A stretch of 64,000 bases of DNA from Agelaius tricolor (taxonomy: Eukaryota; Chordata; Aves; Passeriformes; Icteridae). The position numbers and the translations under genes are program-made. The notes under the pieces are model-generated. The model did no database searches, was not told the origin of the DNA, and saw nothing but the letters and a program-made list of their open reading frames with translations. The stretch lies in the NCBI GenBank assembly GCA_023055355.1, contig JALJCS010000010.1, positions 22,025,001 to 22,089,000 on the forward strand, in the 5' to 3' direction. Positions 41,838 to 53,906 of this stretch are shown in pieces (positions within the stretch are counted from its first letter, which is position 1; each line of letters begins with the position of its first letter).

Positions 41838-44720
41838 CTATTCTGAAGCAATTCCAATGTAAATATTGGACAGTCTCAGTTAATAAAGACGATTCTGGTT
41901 TGTTTCAGTAAAAGTGTATTCCAAAAGACATAAAAGGGTTTTCAGATATTTTTGCAGAAGTTTATTATGAATTGTTTTGTAGGCAAAGGTTCAGGATTGT
42001 TTTTGAATAGTAACATTTTTGTGAAAGTAGCTGAAGAAAGTGGAAAAAGAGATTGTCTTTCTTTGGAGAGGAAGAACAGTTTTTGTGCAGGGCTGGGACA
42101 GTAGGGTTTGTTCACCTGATCGTGGTGGGAGTCAGAATGTCAGAGGGATGACATGATCCATCAATCACAGAGCTCTGGAATGGTGTGCTGCACCCAGTTG
42201 CTCATGGTCTGGGACTTCTCTGTGAATGGATGTCAGAGTCAGTTGCCAGACTAGAGCTTTTTGCCAAGCTGGAGGCTTTTGCTCTCCTTATTCTGTGACC
42301 CTTGGTGGCCATAAATAATTCAGGGAGGAAGTGTGCGTTATCAGGGCTGGATGCCCTTACTGTGAGGCTGTGGATGGAGTAGGTTAAAAGAGCTGCTTTG
42401 TCATGCTGGATGAAGGTGACTTGGAGCTGGGGTGTTTTAGCTGGAATGTCTCCTGAGCTGGCAGTCCCAAGTCTCCAGCTGAGGCCTTCATTTTTGAGGA
42501 GGCTCTTTGGGGAGCACTTTGTGGTGATTTTCCTCTCCAAAACCAGCGTGGCCCAGATTCTTAACAAGTGCTCTGGCAAAGAAGCTGATGGACTTAACAC
42601 TCATTCACAGCCAGAGAACTTGCCTTATCAAGCCTGGCTCTCTAATTTACTGTTCCTTGCCCTTCAGCTCTGCTGAAGAAAAAGCAAAGGTGCAAAGGAG
42701 AAGAGCTGTTCAAAAGCTGCTAGGGAAGAACCAAGAGCTGATCATCTGTTGATCCATATGTTCCCACTTTGATGGGACAAACCACATTCTGTAGCTCAGC
42801 CTGGCCCTGGAGGGCACTGTTCCTGACTCCCCCATGGCTGATCCCTTGCACCTATCACCTTCCAGCTCAGGGAATTGCAATGGCTGATCCAGATGCCCAT
42901 GTCTTTTCTGTGCCCCATTCTGTGTGCCATGTGTTCCCAATCTGTCCTGCACTTGAGAAACTCTCACTGTTGTTCAGCAAGGTGGTTGTGAACCTGTGAA
43001 GGAGCTGTACTGGCCTCTAAGGGCTCTGCATCCAGCCTGTCCCTTCTGGAGTCCCCCTCTGGCATTGTTTTGCCTTGTAAGAGCTCTTTGGCCCCCTCCC
43101 TCCTAGCATGCACCTGCTCCTCTATCTCTTTCTCCACTTCAGTCATGGCCTCAAATGCCTTTTATGTTTTCCTGATTTGGTTGCTTCATTCTGCATCAGA
43201 GCCTGTGTAAAAATAAAAATACTTCATGCAAAAGTATCAGCATTTAAAATGAGTGTTGCAGAGGAGGAGGCAGAGGAATTGAGAAGGGGAATTTGTGCAA
43301 ACAACACTATTTATACTATCTATTCCTCTTGCTAGTGTTACTGTTGGCTATAGATAGGGTTTAATTAAGCTATGTTAAATGCCTACCCAAGTAATAGATG
43401 TTGATGTTGCTGAAGTCCTGTTGCCTGGAATGTCACATTGATGCCAGCTGAATTAAATGATGCCATTTGGCTTTATTAACTATAGAGTTAGGATGTAGTG
43501 GCTATCTAGCTCCACAGTTGTGCCACTTTTTTTGGCCTCTCTTTGGTGTCTGTTTAAGGCTGGGCAGAGAGAAGGGAGGGTGGAAATTTACCTGCTTTCT
43601 TGAGACTGAAATTTCCTCCTCCTTTATTTTCAGGGTATTGATAAATACATATTCTCTCCAGTTTCTGCTTTGTTGAATAGCATGAACTCAGGAATGCAGT
43701 GTTTTTAGCTGCCTGCTTTGAATAAGAGCAAACCAAGTAGAAAAAATTGCCCCCAAAGTTAAGAATGAGGCCTACAACAGCATATGGTGAGGATGGCCAG
43801 CACACCCAGCAGCTGAGGGGGCAGTGGTCTGTCTTTGGGACAGTGATAGTGATGGTAGGGTGGTACCTGTGTCAGTTTGTGCACCCCAGGCGTGACAGAC
43901 TGAGGCTGACCCTGACAGAGCTGTGTCTCCTGGTGGAGCTGTGTTTTCAGCACCTCAGGAACTGGGCCATTGGATTAAGGTGTCAAGATTAAAGCATTCA
44001 AAGTCTGAAAACTCTGGCTTAAGCTCTTAATATTCTTAGTCTCCCACATCTCTTGAGGCAGGTGCCTGCTTCTGGCATTGGGTTTGTTCTGGTGGGAGAA
44101 GTGACCACTTCTGGATAGTTATCTTGCTGCCCTGTCTTCTGCTGCTGGAGCACTTTCTTTGTGTCTCCATCTGCCTGCCATAGATAAAGTCTTGCCTTTA
44201 CAGACTGAAGTTTAACCTGACCCAGCTACTCCTGCTGGGGCAGCTGTTTCACATCACTCTGAAACCACCTCTGCCACTGAGGCTGCACCTTTTCCTCCTC
44301 TGTTCTGCATTCTGCTGCTCCATTATCAACCCTCTGGTTGTGCTGCTTAGCCTGGTTTTCTTTCAAATCTCTCCTCTCATAGGTAGATTTGATGGCAAGT
44401 TCTGGATGAGGGACTAGAGGGCAGGAAAAAGTGTGGGAACAGGGGAAAAGACAAGCAGACCACGGGGCAGTGGGATGGTGCCTGAGCTTTGCCTCTGTCC
44501 CAGCTCAGCTCAACTAGACCTGTGCTAGCACTCAACTTCTTAATTTTATGTTCTCTTTAGCTTATGTTTTGACTCTCTGAAACCCCTGACTGAAGGCTAT
44601 AAAATAGATGAAGAAAAAATTGGAAATGGAGTTTAAATCACATTTGCCCAGATTTGTTTTTATTCTCAAAAGCTTGGGTGGTGAAAAAGCAGGACATTTT
44701 CATGTCCTTAAAGATAAATT
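41838..44720. other. Intron 1 segment, nothing recognised
   Basis: Single-copy sequence with no exon, RNA gene or mobile element that I can identify. Confidence 0.5.
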
Positions 44721-44747
44721 GGGGGGGGGGAGGGGTGTGTGTGTGTG
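44721..44747 (+). repeat. G10 / (GT)n simple repeat
   Basis: Ten G, an A, four G and then six GT units. The G-runs could help form a G-quadruplex only if further G-runs lie nearby, and none of suitable spacing is seen. Confidence 0.9.
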
Positions 44748-45153
44748 AAGAGTAAAGGATATAAGAGGGACATACCTTTGTTTTCTTTTTAACTGTTAAA
44801 ATCTGTAAAGAACAGGAGAAGATAAATAAAACCCAATACTTTTTTTCCTCATAAGCTTTTGTTTAGCAAGGCAAGCTTGTTCACTTATAGAAGGGAGAAA
44901 AAAAACTCCACTAAATAACACAGTGAGTTAGACCTGCAGGGAACATGACAATCAGCCAAATGTTTGGAGATGGATGGGGGGTGGGAACATAGATATATTT
45001 AAGAAAGAAAAAAGGACGAAATAATTCTTTTTTTCGGTTTGTTATATAATGTTGGTTATAACTGAGAACCAACCCTTGAATTCATGCTAGAGTATGAACA
45101 CAGTGCTTGGGCTGTACCTGAAGGGCAGGCATAATGCAAAATGACCTAAAGAA

Positions 45154-45171
45154 ATGAGAGAGAGAGAGAGG
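45154..45171 (+). repeat. (GA)n microsatellite
   Basis: About eight to nine GA dinucleotides ending in ggagtaac. A short simple repeat. Confidence 0.85.
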
Positions 45172-48100
45172 AGTAACAAGATAAATCAACGAATGTAGGA
45201 GGAGCCTTGGTAAGGAATCTGCTTTTGAAGGTGCTTGGGTGGCCTCGGGCTAGGCAGACACTGAACTGCACTGCAAGTGTGTGAGTGTAGCACAGTGAGA
45301 GCGCAGAGACCAAGCATCCTGCCAGGGAGACAGGGAGCTGCTTTTCCATGCTGTCTGTCACAGCCCCGCTCCTGCTGGAGCATCACTTAATTTAGACTTG
45401 ACTGACAAATGGAGCTAAACTGCAAAAACTGTGGGTGAAGAGGGAGGGAGAAAATACCTAAAATGTTGAACATAGTGAAGAGACTAAAATCTTCATGTAA
45501 AAAAATCCTGGTATGTCAGGGTTTGTGTCAGTACTCGATGCACGCCAGGGTCCCCAGCCAGTTCACCATCTCGAGGCTTGTCTTGTTCCTAAATGCCCTC
45601 TGTGGGAGAGGAGATGCTTGGTTTGAGCCTGGGGTTATGTAGGTAAAAGAACCTTTCATCTTAACTGATTGGCCATTGCAGAGAGTGCTTGCAAAACATC
45701 CGGAGAGCCAGGGGTTTATTTGTATCTTTCTGTAAACATGCTGTAGATTGCTTTGAGGAAAATAACTCTTGCGTCCTGGAGATCTGTTCTTGTGTTTTCC
45801 TAAACTGTCAATATGGCAGTTTTCTAGAGAAAAGTTACCTTATAAAGGCTGATATTATACATATAGAAGGTACATTAATTTTCTCTTATAACAGTGAGTA
45901 CAGACTTTTAAGATAGATCTTTGCTTCTACTCAGGTTTCAGTTTAGGTCAAACAAGTGCTGGTCACCTATTTCCAAGGCTGGCTTTTTGTTGCAGTGCTT
46001 TTGGGCCAGTCTCCCACTTGCACTGACCTTTTTGTTGTTGTTGGAGCAGTTTCAGAGGTTAGTGCTACATCTCAGTCACTTCTGAAAGTCACTTGAGGGT
46101 TTTTTATGTAAGAAGCCACATCCTTAATGTTAATGTCATACCCTAATTTGCTTTGTTTGTAATATTAAGTGGCAGCAAAAATCAGTTTTTACTGTTGGAT
46201 GAAAAACTGTCTTTGTCCTTGTTTGTTGAATTCACTGAGTCTGAGCTCCTCAGGCTGGCAGGAATGGGTGAGAATCCTGCCCTCCTTCCAGCCTCTTCAT
46301 GCACGGGGTGAGCTGACTGTGACTGCACAGAAGGGGGAATGAGGGATGAGGCTACAGCTCACCGACTAATGAAATCTAACTGGCTCTTTTCCTGGGACAA
46401 AAGAGAGAATTGCATGATGTTACAGTTTCCCGACACCTGAATTCCAAGGTATTTGATAGATGCTAACAGCAGCTTTCCATTTCTGCTGGTTCATGGTGCA
46501 CCAGTTTGGTTTCTCCTGCAATGGGTGCCAAAGCCTTTTTCAGTTCCTGCACCAAGGCCAGTGAGTCAGAAAAGCAGATTGTTGTGATGGTGAAGAATCC
46601 CAGTGTCTTCTCCTTTGGTGTTCCCATGCACTGGCTTTTTGACAATTCTGTATAGTGTGGATGCTGATGACCTGGACAATTTACCAGGGAAGGAGGGGAA
46701 AATCATGCTGCCAGCTCTTCTCAAGATGATTTTCTGTCACACAGCCAGAAATGATTCATCCAATGTCACTCTTAAATTAGGTGAGATGTTGTCCAGGGTG
46801 GTTGGAGGGGAGGAGGGAACACTTTGTTTTAGGACTGCAGTAAGTTGCTGTTTAGCCAGGTGTATTTGAATATGCCAGGAGACTCAGCAAAAGTGCCTTT
46901 TCTGCAGTAGTCATGCCCTGTTCTGGGGACCCTTCTCCATAAATGGATTATTTGGAGGCTCTGGAGCATAATATTCCAAATCATGTTACCTGCAGGGTCA
47001 CCATGCCCTCTAACACAACCTGCAGACAGAGAGTGGCATTGCCCTGTGTTATGTGTTCAAAGAGCATTACTCTGATTATCCAGGAGGATGGATTAATGGG
47101 ACTTAATGGATATTTGAGGAAGGAAGGAAGGGAGAGGTGCTCAGGAGGTGAATTTGAGCTGGCAGACTTGTTAGTTGGCAAAACAGTGTAGTCTGCTTGG
47201 GAAAAAGTCAACCAAAAATCAGCTCTGGGGAACTGCTCTGCCCTGAAGAACTTGAGGAGACAGACAGTAAGGTGTTTGTGTGGGAAGCTGTGTCATTAAA
47301 ACTGTCACCAGTGAGTTGTGGTGTTGTTTGAGGCACCCAGTAAAGTCTTCTGGAATAAAACAGGAGAAAAATAAATAGTCCCTTCTGCCCTGCCAAATCT
47401 TGGAAACTAAGCTGGAATTGCTCTATAACCTCTATGTTTCCTAGGTCCAGCCCTCTCCCATGGTGCAAGGAGCAGAGTCCTACCTGGTGGGACAGCAGGA
47501 TGTCAAATGGGAGCAGTTGGATGCTCTGCCAGCCATGGGTGGGCAGGCTCAGTGGGCAGCAGGGGCTGAAGGAGGGACCTGGCCTCAGAAACTTTGTGGT
47601 ACTCAGTGTCTGAGAGCAGCACACTGCAATGGGAGTGGCACAGGCTGCTCGAGGAAGGGAATGGAAATGTTCTCCTTGTCACAGGAGGTCTGATCCTGTA
47701 AAAGGAACAAATGTATTTTAGGGGGCTGAACAGGAAAACAGGGTCCAGCTGCACCGGGGTAATGAAGAACAGGAGGAGTGAGGGCTGGAGTGGGGCTTCC
47801 AGAGGGGGAAATGAGGCTTTTTGCTTTAGGGGAAATGGCCCTAGTGCCAGCTCGTGTCTAAAAAAGTGCTACTTCAGAAGGACAGGAAAGAAAGGGGTTG
47901 CCAAAGAAATCCCTAGAGTGTGATGGTGTGCCTTGTTTTTCTGCAGCAGGTGTTGGTGGGGGCCGAGTCCTGCTCTGGAACAGGTTCCTAAAGCCCCTGC
48001 TGCCCTTGGCAGAGGCTGCTGTGCAGTGTGCCCTGTGCCTGTCCTCAGAGCCCTGCAGACACAGATCCACAGGCAGCAAGGAGCAGCAGCACAGCTGGGC

Positions 48101-51100
48101 TGCCTGGGTGAGTTAAGGTTTCACCATTATGAATGGAGCTGTTAATGAAAACCAGGATGGGACAGTGGAGTGGCAGGCCCTGGAAGTGAAGCCCTCCTTG
48201 AGAGCCTGCAGTGATGGGCAGTGGCAAGGAAAGGGACAGCTGACCTCTGTGTTGAGGGAGGAGCCCTGCAGCACATTCTTTGAGCCCAGGGATGGTGTGG
48301 GCCCAAAGCCAGTCATGCTGTAGGTATGGAAGGGTATCAAAAGCCTTGATGGATATTTTTAGCCAGAATGAGTAGGGGCAAGGGTTGAAGGGGATAGAAA
48401 AAAAAAATTATTCCTGTGTTTTTTCATCTCCTGGTGCTGAGGAACCAGCTGTCCTTTTTAAGGGATGACTAATTCCTTGTTTCATGGAATGGAGAACAGA
48501 CAAAAAAGCTTTTTTTTTTTCCTCATCAGATGAAACAGGCACTTGTTTTTGGAGGTGAAATTGTCATGTTTGGAACCTGCTGCCTTTGGAGCTTCCTCCT
48601 CTGTTCCTCCTTAAGCTGTTGGTGGATCTGTGGCACCAAACATGACCCTGTAATGTCCAAATCAGCTCCATCCAACATGGAAACTCAAAAGACTTGAGTA
48701 ATGTCCCTTTCTTTTTAAAAAAAGTAGGATTGGAGTTGGAGGGAAGGCTGTTCAAACAGAGAGCATTGTTCATTTGCTCTGGTCTGTTACTGTAGGGGTG
48801 GTTATCAGTGATGGGCTGTTCATAAGTCCTAAGTCCTCCTGTTCCCTCCCTGACCTGTTCCCTCTGTTCCTTCCTCCCATCCCTAAGATTTTGTCTGTGG
48901 TGAAGCTATTGGGGAAGATGCAAAAAGGGGAAACTGGGATCTGAAAGATGTGTAGACTCCTGTGCCATGCTTCAAGCACTCACCTGTAAGGAGTCTCTGG
49001 ATGATGGGAGATTACAATGTGGAAAAGAGGCTGTGTGTTGAGACAAGAAACTCTTCTTTAATTTCTTCCTCCTGCTGCTGCCTCCCTTAGTTTTCTGACC
49101 ATAGTAACCTTCTGGTGATATCACAGGATATTGTCTCCAGTAGTGATGGTAGCCCTGCTGCTCTAACCCCATGTGCCTGGTCCAACCCAGACAGATTTTT
49201 AGTGTTATCCTGAAACTGTGGCCAGGATAAGCAGGGATGTTAACAAGTGGTTGGAAACATGATGAAAATATAGGAAAACAGAATCTGTTTTTGTGGTGAC
49301 AGGCTGAGAGATGAAAATTCATGTGTAGTGCTTTCTGCTACCTTTGGTGTCTGGCTCTATAGCTTCCTTACTAAAACCCATTGATCTGCTTTCTGTTAGT
49401 TGCTGTCATTCTTTCTAGTGTTCCTTCTAGTCATCAGTCATGCTTGGACTGATTTTGCCATTTTTGTAAAGAAAAGAAAGGTACAAGTCAGGATATCCTT
49501 TGTTCAATCAACTGTGACTGACTGCTCTGGGAGGCTCTTGCAGGGGAGAAGAGAAGGAGGAGGAGAAGTGAGGTCAATCAGTTCCCCTGTCCTTGTGCTT
49601 TGTCCTTGGGGCATGTTGCACCACTGCAGCTCATTTCTTTGGGCTTCAGAAATAGTTCTTGCTAGGAACATGTGGGTGCAGGAAAAAAAGAAAAGAGTTT
49701 TGGAGTAGCTGTGTTTATTTACCTGTGTTAGTATATCTTGGGACCAATATCTGTGCATCCTGGATGCTTCAATCCTGACTTGCCCAGGAGGAAATCTCAC
49801 TTTGACAATGACCACTTGGGAATGTTCTTTTGAGCCCTTTAGACTGGCTTTCACTTTTTTTTTTTTAACTTCATGTCCTTGCTTTTTAGAAGGAAATGCC
49901 CTGTGGGGCTGAGATGTAGCCCATGCAAAGCTGACTCAAGGTTGCAGAAGTAAACAGTTTTTTTGTTCCTCCCTCACCATTACCCAGTGTTTAAAACCCG
50001 GAAGGCTGAAAGAGAGCCAGGAACATAATCAACATCTTTATCTCCTTCAGCAGTAGCTGAAGAAGCCAGCTGGACTTGTCTACCTGACAGAAATCTGATC
50101 TTGCAAGAACATAGTGCTGCCATACACAATGGCCCCAGCAGTGGTAAGGGAAAATGCTTGGAATTCTTAAATTAAGCACCTGATTTTTTTATATCAGTTA
50201 TTTTGGGCTTCCTCATAGGCTGTGTTGGAGTATAGGCCCCACTGTGACAGAAAGGAAAGGTAATGATGCAGAAGGGCATCATGGTTTGTACAAAACTGAA
50301 CAGTGCATCTATAACACAGGCAGTTTTTCAGTGCAGATTTTCCTGGGTTTGAAGGGAGCTGTGACAATTTCTCCATTCCTTCTGTAGTAAACATTATTGT
50401 TTATTATTGACTTACATGTACTTTAGGGTTATTTTGTAGCAGTGTTGAGTACTCCTTGTACAGCCATGGCCAAGTTACTTGTTCTCTAGAGGTCTCATTC
50501 TGAAATCTTCAAGTAGTGAAGAGGAAGTGATTCTGTGTTGGGGTGAAAAAGTCTTTGAGCATGTGTGTGCCAAGCCTTTGCACGTAGGCTGCTCTCCTCC
50601 TGGCAGTGCTGTGGGAGAGACTGCCCTGCTCTCTGGGGCAGAAGTGTTCTGGGTTTGTGTTGTGTGTGCTGGTGGAGATTGGCAGAGACAGACTGCCTGC
50701 TTTCAGCCAGCATCTTTGGTTTATTTGTGTCTCTGCTCTGAAGTCAGAGATGAGAAAGAAGGTATTTTGTGCTTGCATTGGGGCAGTACCAGTGCTGTTG
50801 TGTGATGTGCTTGTTTCTTTTGATACAGAAGAAGGTTCTGTGTTTGTTTCAGAGGAAGATGTCCAACCATTTTACACTTGCCTGCAGGTGCATGTGGAAA
50901 AAATAGCTGCAGCTGGATGCTCCCCTTCACAAGAAACTGGTGATCAGCTCTGATTGTGCATTTATTTCTTCCTTTCATCTGCTTAGCAAAGCACCTGAGG
51001 CCTAGATAGCATCAGCTGTGCATTGTTTCAGTTCCTACTTCCAATCCCACCTTCCTTCCAATCCCCCACGGTAATCCCCAGCCATCTCCACATGTGGCAG

Positions 51101-52007
51101 GCAGCCAAGTGCTTAAGGAGGGGATACCCTCCTCAGCTACTGAGAAGGACTTTCCCCAGAGAGCTCCAAGGGAAGCCCTGGGAGCCTGTCTGTGCTCCCA
51201 GCTCCCTTTTGGTGTCAGGAAGAGTGCCCCTGCTTTGACTGTATTTTCCTGCTCTTGGAAAACCCGAAGCTGTCACATCAAACAATTCCCCAGAGCTTTC
51301 TGTCCTCTAATCATAGACCAGCCAAAACACAGGTGACCCTTCCTTTTCCAAGTTAAGGCTTCTGTCTCAGGATCTGTGGTGTTCCACAGTAACATCTATT
51401 TAGTTGTTGATCTATATCCTCATTGTTCTATTTTTTTTTCTCTTCTCATCTTTAACCTTTGCCTGTGGCAGCTGTGCAATCAGAGCAGAATCCAGATGGA
51501 GCTGCCTCTTAGATCCTAGCCTGCATTTAATAATAGGGCACTGGTTCTTACTGAGGAAATAACATTACAAGGTGCATTGGCTCTTCTTTGATTCAAAATT
51601 TTAATTAGTGATTTGGGCAATATACAGTCATTTTAAGCTCTTAATTGCTTTCCAAAGTTCATCCTGAGACGAGCTACGCACATCCTGAGAGTAGCCACAA
51701 TTGCAGTGGCCTCATCAGCCTGAGAAACTGTCTCAAAAAGCTACATAATTTTAAAAACAGTTTAAATATAAAAATAATTTTGTAACAGTTTAGATGGTAT
51801 CTCTTTAAAAATCTGACAGTAATGAAGTCTCAGAAACCCAGCACTCAGTTTCTTGGGAGATTTGTCTTGAGTGGACAGCAAAACCTACCCCAGAAGTTGC
51901 ATGAACTGTGAAGATACGTAGTAAAGTTGGTTTGGAGCTTTGCCATTACAGTTTTATCTCCATAATATTGGGTCATACTCTGTGTTGCTTAGAACAGTAG
52001 ATTCATG
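45172..52007. other. Intron 1 segment, nothing recognised
   Basis: About 6.8 kb of single-copy sequence. Several open frames of 60-138 codons occur on both strands, overlapping each other (for example near 47208-47754 and 50479-50978). None has a recognisable domain or a supported gene structure. Confidence 0.5.
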
Positions 52008-52023
52008 TTTTTTTTTTTTTTTT
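52008..52023 (+). repeat. Poly(T) tract, 16 bases
   Basis: A homopolymer T-run followed by aaacactcg. No flanking element was recognised. Confidence 0.9.
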
Positions 52024-53343
52024 AAACACTCGAATCTCAGTGAGAACTTCAAGTGTTATAGAAGGTATGTAAATATTGAGGTTTGGAAATTACTCTTGGT
52101 GAGCAAAGCCAAAGTTTTCAGTCAATAAACTGGTTCCTAAACCACCGAATTTGAATGGGTTTGTCTCAAATTGTGTCTGACTTATCTGTATCTCCCTTGT
52201 ATAATTAAGAGTTAAAAAAAATTGAAATGCTGAGACTGGAATTCAGCATCTTATCTTGAAAAAGAAGAAGGCTTGGCAGTGATTCTCCTCTTTAGGAATG
52301 GGTGGGAATTTTTTAGTGTTGAAATACAAGTTTAGTAAGTCTAAAGCTTGGTGTTTTCCAGAGTGATAGAAACAGGGGCCATTCTGCTGAAACAGCCCAG
52401 CCTTTCTAGTCCTTTAGCCCAAAATCCACCCTCGCTGATGTGACGTAGTGAAAACAATGGCTCAATAATTTACAGGAGGGCATAAGTGCAGCAGTGCTAC
52501 TTGGAAACTCAATTCCACCCCTTGTGAGCCAGGCTGGGACATTGAAACCAGTGGTTACTTTCAACCCAACCTGTGTTGCTATTTTGAATTGAGGTTTGGT
52601 TGCCAATCCTGTTTCAGCATTTAGCCCTTGCATTCTTGGGGTAGCACAAAGAGGGACAGAGGCAGGAGAGTGGGAAATGAGGCTTTTTCAGTGGCCTTCT
52701 TGGGAAAGCTTTAAAGTATGTATGAAACTGTGCCTCTGCAAAGACTCCTCTGTGGTTTGGGAATTTCTCCAGTCCAAAGCAGGTTTTCTCTCTATCCCCT
52801 GAGCAGGATAGTTCCATTCTGGAAATGAGGGTGGAGGGGATGCTGTACCCATCTCTGCTGGAAAACGTACTTCAAAGGAAGGTCCTATTGTTTCTTGCAG
52901 GAGATGAATTAAAGCAGAACTTTGACTCTGGAAACTGCTACCATCAGGTCTCTTGCCTGGAAGTGGTTAGGTGGCAGTACTTCTTAAATATACATATTTA
53001 AGCTGTCTACAGAAGATGGATCCTATGTCTCATATCAAGTACCTGAAGGTTTTTAGGATGGTACTCTTCTTAAAAGCCAGGTTCCTTTGATATGCAGCCC
53101 CCCCCAGTGCAAGTCAGAGGTGAGCAGAAGGTAGGAACAGCCCAGCCTATTTTTTCCTGCCCCATCCTGTTTCCTAGCGCTGCTGGAATCGATCCCTGTT
53201 GATTCTGGCACAGTCCTGCAAAAGCCACCGGGGGACAAAGGCTCCTTTTGTTGGGAGCTGCAGCCCGGGGCATGGACGTGCTTCTCAGCACTTGCCTCTT
53301 GCTGGGGCATCCTGCAGCGATTCCAGCGGGATCTCAGAGCCTC

Positions 53344-53361
53344 CGGGGGGGGTGTGTGTGT
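53344..53361 (+). repeat. G8 / (GT)n simple repeat
   Basis: ccgggggggg followed by five GT units. It has the same G-run plus GT design as the tract at 44721. Confidence 0.85.
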
Positions 53362-53532
53362 CTCAGCTTGGAGTCACCACACTGACCAGAGAGTGCTTCC
53401 TATTGTCATTCTGGGAGAGGAGAAAAGGCATGAGTGAGGTCGAGGTTTGCACAGGAGGAAGCTAAATATTGGGTGAATGTGACACTTTGTGGCCAGGTGC
53501 AGGTAACAAACAGTGAATAGGCAGTGACAAAC

Positions 53533-53566
53533 ACGTTCTCTTCTACCTTGTTCTCTTCTACCTTTA
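53533..53566 (+). repeat. 17-bp tandem duplication
   Basis: gttctcttctacctt occurs twice in direct succession, the second copy passing into tactc. A slippage-type duplication. Confidence 0.75.
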
Positions 53567-53867
53567 CTCTTAGATTAGCTGCATAAAGTATCTTTCAGTT
53601 GTGTGTTTGTTTTGGGGTTTGGTTTTGTTTTTCCTAAACCCTGTCTTTGTTCAGTAATAGCACTTAACACCATCGAAACTCTGCAGGCTGCACATCATTG
53701 AAAGTAAAGTGGTGGTTGGTGGGGAGAGGTGTTGGAGGAGCAAGTTGGGACTTGGGGAATGAGCTGGGGAGCACCCACCTGCTGAGAGAAGTTCTTCTCC
53801 CTTCTCAGGTTTCTGTTCCCCTCCATGGGAGCACTCCAGTTCCTGTGCTTGCTTGGCTCTTGTCACG

Positions 53868-53906
53868 CAGAGCTGTTTCAGGAGCGCAGAGCTGTTTCAG
53901 GAGCGG
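53868..53906 (+). repeat. 20-bp tandem duplication
   Basis: cagagctgtttcaggagcg occurs twice in direct succession (the first copy from about 53868, the second from about 53887). Confidence 0.8.
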
